A stretch of DNA of 51,642 nt from Planctomycetota bacterium (GTDB taxonomy: Bacteria > Planctomycetota > UBA1135 > UBA2386). Positions 32,060-41,067 of this stretch are shown here, in pieces. Every line of letters begins with the position of its first letter. The stretch's first letter is position 1. The translations under genes and the position numbers were made by a program. The stretch is taken from positions 1 through 51,642 of the forward strand of contig JAQCBR010000013.1 of assembly GCA_027621295.1 (NCBI GenBank), given 5' to 3'. Below the pieces are notes generated by a model. That model saw only the letters and a list, made by a program, of their open reading frames with translations. It was not told the origin of the DNA and ran no database searches.

Positions 32060-35000
32060 CTACCTTCCCTCGACCTCGCGAAGCTCCACGTCGAGGACGA
32101 GTGCGCCCTCGACCGGGACGCGGATGGTCTGCGTGGCGCGATACGTGGTGCTGGTCGACTTGTTGGTGTGGATCACGTCGAAGGACCAGGCGCCGGGCGG
32201 GATCGACTCGAGGTCGTAGGAGCCGTTCGGCTTCATCACGATCTCCTGGATCGACGCGGGTCCCTGGTCGGTGGGTGATGGGTCACCGATGCGGGTGAAG
32301 GTCAACAGCAGCCAGTCGGGGCCAGGCAGAAGCTCGCCTGCGGCGGAGCGCATGGTCACGGAGCCGAGGACGTCGGCGCCGCCGGCGGACTGGAGTTCGA
32401 CGCGGGTCGTGGTGTTCTCGGCGAGCTCGACCGTGACCGCGGCACGCACCGACGCGAACTTCGTGAACGCACGCCCGGACGAGTCGGACGTCGTGAGCTC
32501 GACCACGTGTGTGCCGACGCCCAGGTGGTCGACGCGGAAGCGCCCGTCTGCGTCGGTGGTTGCGGTGCGTGTGGCTCCCTTGGTCTCGCCGGTTGCCGGG
32601 CGGATCTGGATCCGCGCCTTCGGCAGCCCGCGTCCGGCTGCATCCCGTGCGATGCCTTCGATGCTCGAGCCGGCCGACATCACGACCTCGATCACCTGAT
32701 CCTCGCTCCGGGCCTGGACGAACAGGCGCTCGCGGTGGCTGCCCCACTCGTCGTCGGTGACGAGAAGTTCGACCGGGCCGGGGACGAGGTAGGGCAGGGT
32801 GAACGAGCCGTCGGACGTCGTGCGGACCTTGTTGTTGGCAGCCGTCTTCGCAGAGGCGTCCGGGGCGCCGGTCGGCACCGCCGTCGGGCGACACTCGACG
32901 TAGGCACCGATGATCGGCGCGCCGTCCGGCGTGACGACGCGACCCCGGAGGGTGGCGCCGGTGACCAGCGCGATCACACGGTCGGTCGGCTGCGCCCGGT
33001 AGCGCGCCACCAGGTTGTCCGCGCGCGCGACGGTGTAACCCTCGGCACGGATCTCGACGTTCGCCGTGTAGCCATCGACCAGGGGCGCGTCGCCGGTGTC
33101 CCAGCTGCCGTCGGTGCTCGAGATCACCCGTCCGGCGAACCAATCGGCAGGAAGACCGGCTCTCGCTCCGCCCACACCGAGCTCACCCTTGCCGCCCTTC
33201 GTCGGCCTCTGACCGTCGGGCAGGAATCGCACCGAGAAGACCCGGATCGGCTCGTTGGACCGCGCGTCGACCACCGTGGCGGCGATCCTGGCTGCCGGGT
33301 CGAGGACGACGTCGATCGGCGCGGGAGGCAGCTGGCCTGCGGCGAAGTCGAGCCAGCGCGGCAGGTGGCCCCCGGCGGTCACCGTGATGCCGAAACCACC
33401 CTGCGGCACGCCGCGGACGAGGAACTCGCCGCCGGGCGGGGCGTCGAGCTCGCGGATCGGCAGCTGGTGGATGTGCAGCGACAACGACGCGTCCTCGAGA
33501 GACTCGCCCGCCGCCGAGCGCGCGATCACCCGGAGCTCGTGACCCTGCAGGAGCGTGGCGTCGAACTGCAGCGGCTCGGCTCTTGGAACGGAGACCTCCT
33601 CGATCAGCGGCGCGAAGTCCTCGTGGAACACGGCCAGCGTGTTGGGCCCGGGATGGACGGCCTCGATCGAGTAGCGCCCGTCGCCATCGGTCGTCGTGCC
33701 GGCGAGCTCCCGCACCGGCTGCTTCTTCGAGATGCCGAGCCGACCGACATGGACGTGGGCATCGGGGACCGGGTTGCCGGCCACATCGACGATGACACCG
33801 TGGACGCCCGAACCGCGGCGCATGACGAGGAACAGCCTGGGTTCCACCGAGCCGTCGGCCGCGCTCATCGAATCGATGTCGATCTGGTTGAACTGGACGA
33901 TGAACCCCTCGGCTTTGGCCCGGACGATGCGCTTGTCATCCTCGATCGAGAGGTCAGGGATCACGAACCGCCCCGCCGCATCGGTCAGGATGGTCCGCTC
34001 GCACGGGCGGAACGTGTCGATCCGCGCGCCCTCGATCGGCTGCTTGCCCTCGTCGATCACCAGTCCATGGACCGCGAGTCCAGGAACGAGGCGGACCACG
34101 AACTCGATCGAGGACTCGCCCGGAAGGACTTCTCGGGTTTCGGTCCGGAGAGCGAATCCGGGCGCTCTCACGGTGAGCTGGAGCGACCGTGACCGCTCGG
34201 CGGGCGAGACCGGCATGTCGAACGAGAACGTGCCCTCCGAGCCGGTGCGAGCCGCCTGTCGCGCGACGTTCGGCTCGAAGTCTCCCCACCAGGCTTCGAC
34301 GTCCACACCGCCGATCGATGCCCCGGCGTCCGTCAGGACCTTGCCCTCCACGCGCAACGGAGGGAGTGCGTTGGCGACGCGATCGACGGCCCCCGTGGGT
34401 GGGACTGCAGTGCGGCTCGGGACGGGGGGCTCGGCGGCCGCATCACGTTCGAATGCGCGTGCTTGGACCGGCGCGGTGGCGGCGACCGCAGCCTCCGGCG
34501 AGTGGGGCGGCGTCGGAGCGACCCGGTCCGTGGCCCGGTCGGGAATCGAGACGGTGACGCCCGCGACGAGGAGCAGGGCTGCAGCCAGTATCAGCTTCTT
34601 CTTCATGGCGAGAGAGAGGGCGCTGGCGGTCGTCAGCGTCGTGGCTGGTGGAAGGTGTTCGAGGCCGAGCGGGCTGCCGATGGACGGGCCCCAGGCGAGT
34701 GGAGCGAGCGCGGGAAGCCACTCCTCGCGGCCTCCGCATCGCTCGTCCATCCGTCGGCGGAGCTGGGAGGTGGCGCGGTGGAGCCGCGTGCGGATGGTGA
34801 CTTCGGACACTCCCTCCAGCGCCGCAGCCTCCTGCGAGGTCAGGCCCTCGAGGTAGCAGCGTGCGATCGCGTCCCGGTAGATCGGGTCGAGGGTCTGCAC
34901 CTGTCCGAGCAGGTCCTGGACGAGAGCGATCCGCCCGCTCGGGTCGTCGCCACGCTCCGGCCGTGCGGCAGCGCGTTCGTGTCCCACCCGACGACGGTCG

Positions 35001-35224
35001 GCTCGCGCACGCTCGCGGCTGCGGTTCCGGACGAAGCCCCGCATCCACGCCAGGACGCCTGCACCCTGCGGCGGCGGTTCGGTCTTCCCCGAGAGTGCGC
35101 GGACCCAGACGTCCTGGACGATGTCTTCCGCCTCGGTCGGATCGCCGCACAGGCCCCGCGCCAGCCGGCGCAGCGCGACCGTGTGTTCGCGGATCTCGTC
35201 GGCGTCTTCTTCGGGTCGGGTCAT
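32060..35224 (-). CDS. ECF sigma factor fused to TM helix and carboxypeptidase-regulatory-like repeats
   Basis: 1054 aa from ATG 35224 (ATG 35254 is possible). Residues 10-45 hold sigma region 2 (RLARGLCGDPTEAEDIVQDV) and about 115-165 region 4 (SQEAAALEGVSEVTIRTRLH). A Pro/Leu-rich linker leads to M207-K-K-K and a hydrophobic helix (to about 229). The rest, about 800 residues, is beta-sandwich repeats of the CarboxypepD_reg/Cna-B type (GRFVIPDL, GRYSIEAV, GSFTLPYL, GRFRVDHL). Read as one protein, it is a membrane-tethered sigma factor with an extracytoplasmic domain. No stop separates the halves, but internal ATG 34606 could start a separate exported protein. Confidence 0.82.
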   Translation of the reverse strand: MTRPEEDADEIREHTVALRRLARGLCGDPTEAEDIVQDVWVRALSGKTEPPPQGAGVLAWMRGFVRNRSRERARADRRRVGHERAAARPERGDDPSGRIALVQDLLGQVQTLDPIYRDAIARCYLEGLTSQEAAALEGVSEVTIRTRLHRATSQLRRRMDERCGGREEWLPALAPLAWGPSIGSPLGLEHLPPATTLTTASALSLAMKKKLILAAALLLVAGVTVSIPDRATDRVAPTPPHSPEAAVAATAPVQARAFERDAAAEPPVPSRTAVPPTGAVDRVANALPPLRVEGKVLTDAGASIGGVDVEAWWGDFEPNVARQAARTGSEGTFSFDMPVSPAERSRSLQLTVRAPGFALRTETREVLPGESSIEFVVRLVPGLAVHGLVIDEGKQPIEGARIDTFRPCERTILTDAAGRFVIPDLSIEDDKRIVRAKAEGFIVQFNQIDIDSMSAADGSVEPRLFLVMRRGSGVHGVIVDVAGNPVPDAHVHVGRLGISKKQPVRELAGTTTDGDGRYSIEAVHPGPNTLAVFHEDFAPLIEEVSVPRAEPLQFDATLLQGHELRVIARSAAGESLEDASLSLHIHQLPIRELDAPPGGEFLVRGVPQGGFGITVTAGGHLPRWLDFAAGQLPPAPIDVVLDPAARIAATVVDARSNEPIRVFSVRFLPDGQRPTKGGKGELGVGGARAGLPADWFAGRVISSTDGSWDTGDAPLVDGYTANVEIRAEGYTVARADNLVARYRAQPTDRVIALVTGATLRGRVVTPDGAPIIGAYVECRPTAVPTGAPDASAKTAANNKVRTTSDGSFTLPYLVPGPVELLVTDDEWGSHRERLFVQARSEDQVIEVVMSAGSSIEGIARDAAGRGLPKARIQIRPATGETKGATRTATTDADGRFRVDHLGVGTHVVELTTSDSSGRAFTKFASVRAAVTVELAENTTTRVELQSAGGADVLGSVTMRSAAGELLPGPDWLLLTFTRIGDPSPTDQGPASIQEIVMKPNGSYDLESIPPGAWSFDVIHTNKSTSTTYRATQTIRVPVEGALVLDVELREVEGR

Positions 35225-35506
35225 CGCGCGAGAGCGTCGCTCTGCGTGGGACATGGCCCGCGGCGAGGCGGGCGTTCCGAAGAATCCTGCCACTTTCTGG
35301 CGAGGCGGTCGCGTGGGCGGGGGGTTGTTGCCGCGCAAGCCTTGGACTGGGCGAGCGTCGCATCAGGACGCGGAGCCATGGGGCCTGCCTCCCGACCGAC
35401 CGAACCCGGCGATCTGGCACGTAGGCGAGCGGCGCCGTTATCGTCACGGGTGGGCGCTGCACGCGTGTAAGGGGGGAGGCGCCGGAGAACGTCCAACAGA
35501 ACACCC
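35225..35506. other. 282-bp divergent intergenic region
   Basis: Between the sigma fusion and the coiled-coil lipoprotein. On the plus strand TATCGT (35439-35444) is a possible -10 for the lipoprotein, giving a leader of about 56 nt. On the minus strand GGAAC in GATTCTTCGGAACGC resembles an ECF -35 for autoregulation, without a clear -10. Nothing else is seen. Confidence 0.4.
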
Positions 35507-36706
35507 ATGCTGCCTCCAAGATCGCTCCCAGCTCTCTTCCTCTCGGCCTGTCTCGCGGTCGGCTGTGACCAGTCGGCAGCCGGCGAGGTCGGCTCCGGCA
35601 GCGAGCAGGGAGAACGAGCCGCGCCGACGCTCGGGGCCGCGGTGGAGGAAGCGAGACAGACGCTCGGAGCGATTCTCGCGCCGGCTTCCGAGGCGTTCGG
35701 GATGCTGCGCGAGGATGCCGTTCGCGATGGGACGATGACTGGCGGGTTCCTGAAGGCGGTCCGATGGACCAGCGTGGATGACCTGCTCGACGAGGTGCTC
35801 GTGCACCTGGGGGGCGTAGGGGCTGGTGCTTCGCGCGAGCGCATCCGGCAGCTCGACACCGAGATCGAGGAGCGCCTCCGCCGTGTTGCCGAAGTGAGGG
35901 AGGCGCTCCTGACCGCGAAGCCCGAGCAGCGACAGGGCGTGGTCGACGGGCTCCTCGCTTCCTCGCGAGAGGATCTGGAGACCGAACTCTCGGATCACCA
36001 GAAGCGAGTCACCGAGCTACAGAGCCGGAGCGAGGCCGAGCGGAGCCGCTTCGTCCAGCAGATGCGTGACCTGGGCCTGGACTTCGATGAAGGAAAGGCC
36101 GACACGCTGCTCGCCACCGCGACCGGCGATGACTTCGTCGAGCTGTGTGTCGTGGTCAGCACGTTGCGCGACGTCGTGGTCGAACTCCAGGCGCTGGCTT
36201 CGCAGTCGGGTCGGGCCGAGTCGGCCCAGCGCTACTACGGCGTCTACATCGTGTTGCTCAAGGCTGTGGAGCGTCTCCACGCGGACTTCGTCCGGAGGAT
36301 CGAAGAGAGCCTGCTGCCCCGATTGGATGAGCTGGCCGCCCGAGCAGAGGAGCTGATCGGCCAGATCGAGGTGGTCATCGCCAATGGCGGCGATGCAGCA
36401 CTGGGTCGCAAGAACCAGGAAGCGAACCGGCTGACCCTCCGGGCGATCGGCGTGTATCGGGCATTCCTCGAGAAGCAGGCCGTATCGGTCCGGCAGCGCA
36501 TCGCCGCGGTTGCGTCGGCATTGATCGACGCGGAAACGACCTACGCGACCATGGAGATCTCCGCCGAGGTCGCAGCGATGATCCGGGACGGCCTCCAGAT
36601 CTTGAAGTCGCTCGAGCAGCTGCAGCTTCCACCGTTCACCGGTTTCGAGAACCAGGACCTCCGCGCTGAGCTCGACCGGTTGACCGTGCAGCTCGGCAAG
36701 GGCTAG
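35507..36706 (+). CDS. Coiled-coil lipoprotein, function unknown
   Basis: 399 aa from ATG 35507. Lipobox LAVGC (C20) predicts a lipoprotein. The remainder is almost wholly helical, with coiled-coil stretches (RQLDTEIEERLRRVAEVREA, EDLETELSDHQKRVTELQSR, RLDELAARAEELIGQIEVVI). No enzymatic motif and no family recognised. Divergent from the sigma-factor fusion, so it may be a target or partner of it; that is context only. Confidence 0.65.
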   Translation: MLPPRSLPALFLSACLAVGCDQSAAGEVGSGSEQGERAAPTLGAAVEEARQTLGAILAPASEAFGMLREDAVRDGTMTGGFLKAVRWTSVDDLLDEVLVHLGGVGAGASRERIRQLDTEIEERLRRVAEVREALLTAKPEQRQGVVDGLLASSREDLETELSDHQKRVTELQSRSEAERSRFVQQMRDLGLDFDEGKADTLLATATGDDFVELCVVVSTLRDVVVELQALASQSGRAESAQRYYGVYIVLLKAVERLHADFVRRIEESLLPRLDELAARAEELIGQIEVVIANGGDAALGRKNQEANRLTLRAIGVYRAFLEKQAVSVRQRIAAVASALIDAETTYATMEISAEVAAMIRDGLQILKSLEQLQLPPFTGFENQDLRAELDRLTVQLGKG

Positions 36707-36719
36707 GTGGGCGTGTGCG

Positions 36720-36788
36720 CCGGTCCATCCCGGTGCGGCTGTCGGTTGCTGCCTGCGCGCCGGCGACTTGCGTCGTCTCGTGGACCGG
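36720..36788 (+). repeat. Inverted repeat arms upstream of FAD oxidoreductase
   Basis: CCGGTCCA (36720-36727) and TGGACCGG (36781-36788), perfect 8-bp arms 53 bp apart, the second ending just before the TAGACT promoter element. Possibly chance. Confidence 0.25.
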
Positions 36789-36794
36789 AGTGAC

Positions 36795-36800
36795 TAGACT
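36795..36800 (+). promoter_or_regulatory. Candidate leaderless -10 TAGACT
   Basis: Ends exactly 6 nt before GTG 36807, which is followed directly by ATG. No Shine-Dalgarno. Confidence 0.6.
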
Positions 36801-36806
36801 GCTCGC

Positions 36807-39104
36807 GTGATGAAGTTCGGAGAACGGTTCCGGTCCGGGCTGTCCGCCCTCGCGCTGTGTTCGGCCGTGATGCTCGGCGTGGCGTCGCCTTCCGCGCGCG
36901 CGCAGGAGCTCGTCCTCGTCGAAGCCGAGTCCTTCGACGACCTCGGCGGCTGGGTCCTCGACCAGCAGTTCATGGACCTGATGGGATCGCCTTACCTGCT
37001 CGCGCACGGGATGGGGCGGCCGGTCGAGGATGCGGCGACGAGCGTGACGCTGCCGGGTGCCGGCCGCTACCGGCTCTGGGTGCGCACGCGGGACTGGGTG
37101 GCGCCCTGGGGCGTCGAGGGGGCACCCGGGCGCTTCCAGGTGCTGATCGACGGCGAGCCGTCCGGCGTGACGTTCGGGACCGAGGGCGAGCCGTGGCAAT
37201 GGCAGGATGGCGGCCTGGTCGACGTCTCTGCCGGCTCGGTCCAGGTCACCCTCCACGACCTGACCGGCTTCGAAGGCCGCTGCGACGCGGTGCTGCTCGC
37301 GCGGGACCTGGGCTTCCGGCCGCCGGACGACGCGGACGAGCTGGCCCGGTTCCGCCGTCAGGTTCGCGGCCTCGCGATGGAACCCGTCGACGCGGGCGCG
37401 TTCGACCTGGTCGTCGTCGGCGGTGGCGTCGCCGGCACGGCGGCCGCGGTCACCGCGGCGCGGCAGGGGCTCTCGGTCGCGCTGATCCAGGACCGTCCGG
37501 TGCTCGGCGGCAACTCGAGCTCGGAGGTCCGCGTCTGGCCCGAGGGCCACGTCAACCAGATGCCCTACCCGCGGATCGGCGACGTGGTGATGGAGCTCGT
37601 GCCCGAGAAGCGCAAGGACTCGAAGAACGCCCAAGGGCCGCACGTCTTCGACGACGACCGCAAGATCCGCGTGGCGCGGGCCGAGCCGAACCTGACGCTG
37701 TTCCTCGAGAACCGGATGAACCGCGTCGAGGTGGACGGCGGCCGGGTCATCGCAGTGGCGGCCGAGCACGTGCGGACGGGCGTCCGCGCACGGATCGCCG
37801 GGCGATGGTTCGCGGACTGCACCGGGGACGGCACCCTCGGCTTCCTCGCCGGAGCCGACTTCGAGCAGACGGACGAGGGCCACATGGGGGCCAGCAACCT
37901 GTGGAACATCCGCTGCCTCTGCGATGACCTCGAGCCGCTGTCGTCCGAGATGCAGGAGGCGGTCGACGACGCGGCGTTCCCGCGGGTGCCTTGGGCGGTC
38001 GACCTGAGCGACAAGCCGTTCCCCGGCCGCGACTGGGGCAAGACCGTGCCCGAGCGCAGCAACGGCCCGATCTCGATCGGCAACTGGTACTGGGAGAACG
38101 GCTTCGACCGCGACCCGATCGCGGACATGGAGCGCATCCGCGACCAGAACTTCCGCGCGATGTACGGAGCCTGGGACGCGATCAAGAACGTCGAGGGTCG
38201 CTACCCCGCGCACCGGCTCAACTGGGTCGCCTACATCGCCGGCAAGCGCGAGTCACGCCGGCTGATGGGCGACGTGCTCGTGACGGCCGAAGACCTGCGC
38301 ACCAACCGCAAGTGGGAGGACGGTTGCTTCCCGTGCACGTGGGGGATCGACACGCACCACCCCGACACGCGCTACGCCGAAGGGCACGACGGCGACGAGT
38401 TCATCGCCGACTTCACGCGCGGCAAGGGCTACGAATACGAGCGCCCGTACTGGGTGCCCTACCGATCGCTCTACAGTCGGAACGTGCCGAACCTCTTCAT
38501 GGCCGGGCGCGACATCAGCGTCACGCACGAGGCGCTGGGCGCTGTGCGCGTGATGAAGACGACCGGCGCGATGGGTGAGATCGTCGGCCTCGCGGCCTCG
38601 ATCTGCGCGGAGGAGGACTGCGATCCCCGCGACGTCTACGCCGCGCACTGGGACGACATGACGGCGCGGATGCGCGTCGGGGCAGGACGGGTGCCGACCG
38701 TGGCTCCGCGCGCCGACGGCTCGATTGCGCTCCAGAGCAGGTCAGCACGCATCCACGGCACCTCGCTGCGCTACGAGGACGACCAGGACTGCCTCGGCTA
38801 CTGGCGGGTCCGCGACGACCACCCGGAGTGGGCGTTCGAATGGGCAAAGCCCGGCCGGGCGACGCTCAAGCTCACCTACGCCTGCGTGCCGACCGAGGCC
38901 GGCTCGACGATCGAGGTCCGGATCGACGGCCGCAGCGCCGCCGAGTGGACGCTGGTGCCGACAGGCGGCTGGACCGACTACCTCACGGTCGAGCTCGACG
39001 CGGTCGAGCTGGCGGCAGGCGCCCACCGCCTCTCGGTCCACGGGGACAAGGAGGCGGGGCCGCTGATGAAGCTCCGCGCGATCGAGCTCGCGCCGGTTCG
39101 CTGA
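36807..39104 (+). CDS. Secreted FAD-dependent oxidoreductase (FAD_oxidored family)
   Basis: 765 aa from GTG 36807 (ATG 36810 next). Signal peptide ends near SARAQ. Residues 30-190 are a beta domain of carbohydrate-binding or xanthan-lyase-like type (LVLVEAESFDDLGGW). The Rossmann dinucleotide site (LVVVGGGVAGTAAAVTAARQ) starts near residue 203, followed by LGGNSSSEVRVWPEG and a late FMAGRDISVTHEALGAVRVM, as in PF12831 proteins. C-terminal beta domain from about 630. Probably a periplasmic FAD enzyme acting on a saccharide or derivative. Export of a folded flavoprotein would suggest Tat, but no clear RR motif is seen. Confidence 0.85.
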   Translation: MMKFGERFRSGLSALALCSAVMLGVASPSARAQELVLVEAESFDDLGGWVLDQQFMDLMGSPYLLAHGMGRPVEDAATSVTLPGAGRYRLWVRTRDWVAPWGVEGAPGRFQVLIDGEPSGVTFGTEGEPWQWQDGGLVDVSAGSVQVTLHDLTGFEGRCDAVLLARDLGFRPPDDADELARFRRQVRGLAMEPVDAGAFDLVVVGGGVAGTAAAVTAARQGLSVALIQDRPVLGGNSSSEVRVWPEGHVNQMPYPRIGDVVMELVPEKRKDSKNAQGPHVFDDDRKIRVARAEPNLTLFLENRMNRVEVDGGRVIAVAAEHVRTGVRARIAGRWFADCTGDGTLGFLAGADFEQTDEGHMGASNLWNIRCLCDDLEPLSSEMQEAVDDAAFPRVPWAVDLSDKPFPGRDWGKTVPERSNGPISIGNWYWENGFDRDPIADMERIRDQNFRAMYGAWDAIKNVEGRYPAHRLNWVAYIAGKRESRRLMGDVLVTAEDLRTNRKWEDGCFPCTWGIDTHHPDTRYAEGHDGDEFIADFTRGKGYEYERPYWVPYRSLYSRNVPNLFMAGRDISVTHEALGAVRVMKTTGAMGEIVGLAASICAEEDCDPRDVYAAHWDDMTARMRVGAGRVPTVAPRADGSIALQSRSARIHGTSLRYEDDQDCLGYWRVRDDHPEWAFEWAKPGRATLKLTYACVPTEAGSTIEVRIDGRSAAEWTLVPTGGWTDYLTVELDAVELAAGAHRLSVHGDKEAGPLMKLRAIELAPVR

Positions 39105-39122
39105 GCCTCGCGCGAGACGGAA

Positions 39123-41018
39123 TCAGTCCCGCTTGCCGCCGGCCTTCGCCTCGTGCTCCTCGAGCACGCGGCGCGCCTGATCGACGCGGCGGCGTTCGTC
39201 CTCCTGGCGGAGCACGCTGCGGATGTGGTTCATCTGCGCGCGGTCGGGGCGTTGCCCCATCTTCTCGTCGATCACGCCGAGCGGGACGTCGAGCATGTCC
39301 CAGTCGTCGCTGCGCTGGGTCGCGAACGGCAGGTCGAGGTTGCTCATCGCCTGGAGGTTGGCGAGCGGGTTGCGGCCCCAGGCGTAGCGGAAGTGGACGG
39401 GCGCCGGCACGAGGGGGCTCGTCAGCACGAGCTGCTTGCGATCGAGGCGGGGCTGGTCCCGATTGTCCTTGCCGACCTCCAGGTAGGCGACGTCGGCGGG
39501 CTGGAAGCGGCGGTCCTCACCCGCGATCGCGAAGCCCGTGATCGCACCGTCCTCGGGGTCGCTCACCTCGGCGTCGAGCTGCAGGTGGAGCGCGCCGTCC
39601 TTGGCTTCCATGCCGAGCAGCTTCGGCGGTTCCCAGCGCAGCTCGCGCCCGAACCCGTACTCGGTCGCCAGCGCCCAGCGCGCGATCCGCTCGCCGGCCG
39701 GCAGCTTGACCTGCGGGTGATACCAGCGACGCCGCAGGTCGTACGTGCTCGCGAAGCCGATGTTCTCGTCGCCGGCGTCCCGCATCCGGCGGAACAGCTC
39801 GTACTGGACCGCGCGGATGTAGATGCCGGTGTTGAGCATGTTCTCGACGTAGTTGTCGAGCGTCTGCGGATAGCCGTCGGTGCACAGCGACAGGATGCCG
39901 AACGGCAGCTCGGGATCGCCGAAGGCCGTGCGCCACGACTCGATCATCGCGGGCAACACGTCCATGTACATCGCGACGCCGGGCATCCCGTCGAACGCGT
40001 TGTTGTAGCCCTGGTGGAAGATCACGCCCTTCACCGACAGGCCTGCCAGCGGCGCGATCATCCCGGCGTAGCAGCTGCCCGGCAGGTTGTGATCGGCGAT
40101 CGGTCCGGGCTTGAGGTCGGTCGGCGCCTCGCGCTGGTCGGCTGGGATCTCCTGCCCCTGTTCGGTCATCCGCGCGATGCGGTCCTGGTGCTGCTTGACG
40201 CGGTTCGCGAGGTCCTGCTCCGCGTTCCACTCGGCGATGCGCTGGTCCCAGTCGGCGAGCTTGGCCTCCACGGTCGCGCTCTCCATCGCGCGGAGCACCG
40301 AGTCGGGCGTCCAGGTCTCGGCGGTCGTGCCGCCACGCGAAGCGTCGATCACGCCGATCGGCACCTGGGCCGCCATGTGGACGCGGCGCGCGAACGCCCA
40401 GCCGATCGCCGACAGCTCGCGGACGACTTCGGGCGAGCACACGTCCCAGTCGCCCTTGCGGAAGTGGCGGCCGAACCAGTCGCTCCACTCGTGGAGCCGC
40501 GCGAAGCCCTTCGTGACCTCCGGCCCCTCGCCCTGGGGCACGGTCAGGATCCGGATCTCGGGGTAGTTGGCGGAGACGATCTCGAGGTTGCCGTTCTCGA
40601 CCTTCGCGACCTCGAACTCCATGTTGCTCTGCCCGCCGAGCACCCAGACGTCGCCGACGAGGATGTCCTCGAGGACGAGCTCGGCGCCCTGACCCTGGAC
40701 GGTCATCCGCGTCGGCTCCGAGCTCGCAGGTCGGGCGCCGAGTACGGCCTTCCAAGCGCGGTCCGCGCCCGCCTTCGCAGTGACCGTCTCGTCGCCGAAG
40801 ATCACGCGCACCGTCGCGCCCGGATCTGCCCAACCCCAGACCGCGATCGGCTTGTCCCGCTGCACGACCATGTGCGACTGGAACAGGTTGCTGACGCAGA
40901 GCCCGTCCGCGATCGCAGGAACGTCGACGACGTCCTCGCGCGGCATGCGCTGGGCCGGAGCGGCGGCCGACAGCGCCAGAAGGGTGACGAGAGGGAGAGC
41001 GAGAGCTGGCGTTCGCAT
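39123..41018 (-). CDS. Sialate O-acetylesterase-like SGNH hydrolase
   Basis: 631 aa from ATG 41018, with signal peptide ending near SAAAPAQ. A beta domain (LFQSHMVVQRDKPIAVWGWA) precedes the catalytic region; GGQSNMEFEVAK carries the nucleophile S131. This is the SASA/SIAE family, which removes O-acetyl groups from sialic acid or, in planctomycetes and Bacteroidetes, more often from plant or algal polysaccharides. A charged C-terminal tail (RRRVDQARRVLEEHEAKAGG) is unusual. A perfect 25-bp palindrome touches its start codon. Confidence 0.88.
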   Translation of the reverse strand: MRTPALALPLVTLLALSAAAPAQRMPREDVVDVPAIADGLCVSNLFQSHMVVQRDKPIAVWGWADPGATVRVIFGDETVTAKAGADRAWKAVLGARPASSEPTRMTVQGQGAELVLEDILVGDVWVLGGQSNMEFEVAKVENGNLEIVSANYPEIRILTVPQGEGPEVTKGFARLHEWSDWFGRHFRKGDWDVCSPEVVRELSAIGWAFARRVHMAAQVPIGVIDASRGGTTAETWTPDSVLRAMESATVEAKLADWDQRIAEWNAEQDLANRVKQHQDRIARMTEQGQEIPADQREAPTDLKPGPIADHNLPGSCYAGMIAPLAGLSVKGVIFHQGYNNAFDGMPGVAMYMDVLPAMIESWRTAFGDPELPFGILSLCTDGYPQTLDNYVENMLNTGIYIRAVQYELFRRMRDAGDENIGFASTYDLRRRWYHPQVKLPAGERIARWALATEYGFGRELRWEPPKLLGMEAKDGALHLQLDAEVSDPEDGAITGFAIAGEDRRFQPADVAYLEVGKDNRDQPRLDRKQLVLTSPLVPAPVHFRYAWGRNPLANLQAMSNLDLPFATQRSDDWDMLDVPLGVIDEKMGQRPDRAQMNHIRSVLRQEDERRRVDQARRVLEEHEAKAGGKRD

Positions 41019-41043
41019 GCGGTGCGGGTCGGACCCGCACCGC
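41019..41043. repeat. Perfect 25-bp palindrome next to start codon
   Basis: Two 12-bp arms with a 1-bp centre, beginning GCGGTGCGGGTC; every position pairs. It occupies half of the 49-bp gap between the di-haem oxidoreductase stop and the esterase ATG. It could be a terminator for the former, an operator, or a translation-controlling hairpin for the latter. Confidence 0.7.
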
Positions 41044-41067
41044 CCCAACCGGAGCGACCGGGTCCCG

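Noticed and set aside
32507..34192. A 561-codon plus-strand frame over the sigma-factor fusion
   Set aside because: Shadow of the minus-strand repeats; Arg/Asp/Glu-biased, with no recognisable domain.
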